Shown: one piece after another, positions 5,879 to 6,807 of the stretch | Layout: the number at the start of each line of letters is the position of its first letter | Numbering within the stretch: position 1 is the first letter of the stretch | NCBI GenBank assembly: GCA_910584235.1 | Contig: CAJTZD010000116.1 | Location: 1 to 6,807 of the forward strand | Length of the DNA stretch: 6,807 bases | Direction: 5' to 3' | Origin: an uncultured Acetatifactor sp. | GTDB lineage: Bacteria > Bacillota > Clostridia > Lachnospirales > Lachnospiraceae | Translations under genes and position numbers: made by a program | The notes under the pieces: model-generated | The model's input: the letters and a program-made list of their open reading frames with translations, nothing else | The model's database searches: none | What the model was told of the DNA's origin: nothing

Positions 5879-6807
5879 ATGCTTTATATAGGAATAGATT
5901 TGGGCACATCGGCTGTGAAGCTGCTGCTCATGGACAGCGAGGGGAAGATTGTCAATATCGTATCGAAAGAGTACCCCTTATACTTTCCCCACCCCGGCTG
6001 GTCAGAGCAGAAGCCGGAAGACTGGTATGAACAGACTGTCCTTGGTATCAAGGAACTGATCCGGGACGTGGACAAGTCCCAGGTGGCGGGCATCAGCTTC
6101 GGCGGCCAGATGCACGGCCTGGTGATCTTAGATAAAGACGACAATGTCATCCGCCCGGCCATCCTCTGGAACGATGGCCGCACGGGGAAAGAGACGGAAT
6201 ACTTAAACAACGTGATCGGCAAAGAGAAGCTGTCGGAGTACACGGCCAATATTGCCTTTGCGGGCTTTACCGCTCCCAAAATCCTCTGGGTGAAGAACAA
6301 TGAGCCGGAGAACTTTGCGCGGATATCCAAAATCATGCTGCCGAAAGATTACATCGCCTACAAGCTGACGGGCGTGCACTGTACGGACGTGTCCGATGCC
6401 TCGGGAATGCTGCTGTTCGATGTGAAGAACCGCGGATGGTCTCAGGAGATGTGCGACATCTGCGGCATCCAGGTCTCCCGGCTTGCGAAATGCTATGAGA
6501 GCTATGAGACAGTAGGCACTGTGCTGCCCGAGGTGGCGGAGGAGCTTGGCATCAGTTCCTCGGTAAAGGTGGCGGCGGGAGCCGGGGACAATGCGGCGGC
6601 AGCCGTTGGAACGGGCACAGTGGGGGACGGAATGTGCAACATCTCTTTGGGTACCAGCGGCACAGTTTTCATTTCCTCCAAGCAGTTCGGCGTGGACAAG
6701 TACAATGCGCTGCACTCCTTTGCCCATGCGGACGGCAGCTACCATCTCATGGGCTGCATGCTCAGCGCGGCCAGCTGCAACAAATGGTGGATGGACGAAA
6801 TCATCGG
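5879..6807 (+). CDS. xylB: Xylulokinase, FGGY family (5' part; runs off the window)
   Basis: This cytoplasmic kinase transfers phosphate from ATP to D-xylulose, giving xylulose 5-phosphate for the pentose phosphate pathway. Only the first 309 codons of a usual roughly 490-510 are present because the window ends. Visible motifs include the N-terminal phosphate-binding IGIDLGTSAVK (4-14), GGQMHG (75-80), ILWNDGRT (95-102), FTAPKILWVK (130-139) and LPKDYIAYKLTG (154-165). Next come SDASG (172-176), GAGDNAAAAVG (234-244) with the likely catalytic base Asp237, SLGTSGTVF (256-264) and LSAASCNKWW (295-304). These match E. coli XylB motif by motif, better than glycerol or gluconate kinases. AGGAGG (5866-5871) lies 7 nt before the ATG. 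No xylose isomerase gene is visible; it may lie beyond the window. A kinase for a related ketose cannot be fully excluded. Confidence 0.9.
   Translation, partial: MLYIGIDLGTSAVKLLLMDSEGKIVNIVSKEYPLYFPHPGWSEQKPEDWYEQTVLGIKELIRDVDKSQVAGISFGGQMHGLVILDKDDNVIRPAILWNDGRTGKETEYLNNVIGKEKLSEYTANIAFAGFTAPKILWVKNNEPENFARISKIMLPKDYIAYKLTGVHCTDVSDASGMLLFDVKNRGWSQEMCDICGIQVSRLAKCYESYETVGTVLPEVAEELGISSSVKVAAGAGDNAAAAVGTGTVGDGMCNISLGTSGTVFISSKQFGVDKYNALHSFAHADGSYHLMGCMLSAASCNKWWMDEII

Overview
The window looks like chromosome from a Gram-positive member of the Clostridia, most likely a gut Lachnospiraceae. This is an inference from strong AGGAGG-type ribosome binding sites, GC-rich genes between AT-rich control regions, a lipobox lipoprotein, and a DUF4867 gene next to a xylulokinase gene. 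No sequence search was run. All recognised genes lie on the + strand.

Layout. Positions 1-313 hold no recognisable gene, but carry a pyrimidine tract, a good sigma-A-type promoter (224-252) and a perfect 10-bp inverted repeat (283-317) in the leader of gene 1. Gene 1 (344-2323) encodes an ABC-class P-loop ATPase of the COG3044/PF09818 type. It carries an unusual Gly/Arg-rich insert of about 100 residues between its ATPase domain and its C-terminal domain. Positions 2324-2632 hold a weak hairpin and a 19-bp tandem repeat. Gene 2 (2633-3796) encodes a surface lipoprotein with a long hydrophilic linker, a PsbP/Mog1-like middle domain and a C-terminal Ig-like domain. A strong intrinsic terminator follows at 3913-3950.

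A second transcription unit probably starts near 4000. It contains an SGNH/GDSL esterase (4072-4686), a DUF4867 cupin-like protein (4952-5611) and the first 309 codons of a xylulokinase (5879 to the window end). The gaps between these genes are about 265 bp each and contain no convincing terminator. A coherent reading is carbohydrate use: the esterase would remove acyl groups from a plant or host glycan, the cupin-like protein may act on a sugar, and the kinase would phosphorylate D-xylulose for the pentose phosphate pathway.

The gaps are rich in short tandem duplications. The most striking is a 17-bp unit repeated six times (4835-4936) directly before the DUF4867 gene. All three forward frames stay open through it. 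One frame has a good ribosome binding site and encodes a 34-residue peptide made of two 17-residue repeats, whose stop overlaps a possible start of the next gene. The 3' end of the DUF4867 gene also appears as a decayed second copy just downstream. No clearly new multi-gene system is evident. The best leads are the RGG-like ATPase insert, the repeat-encoded small ORF and the DUF4867-kinase pairing.
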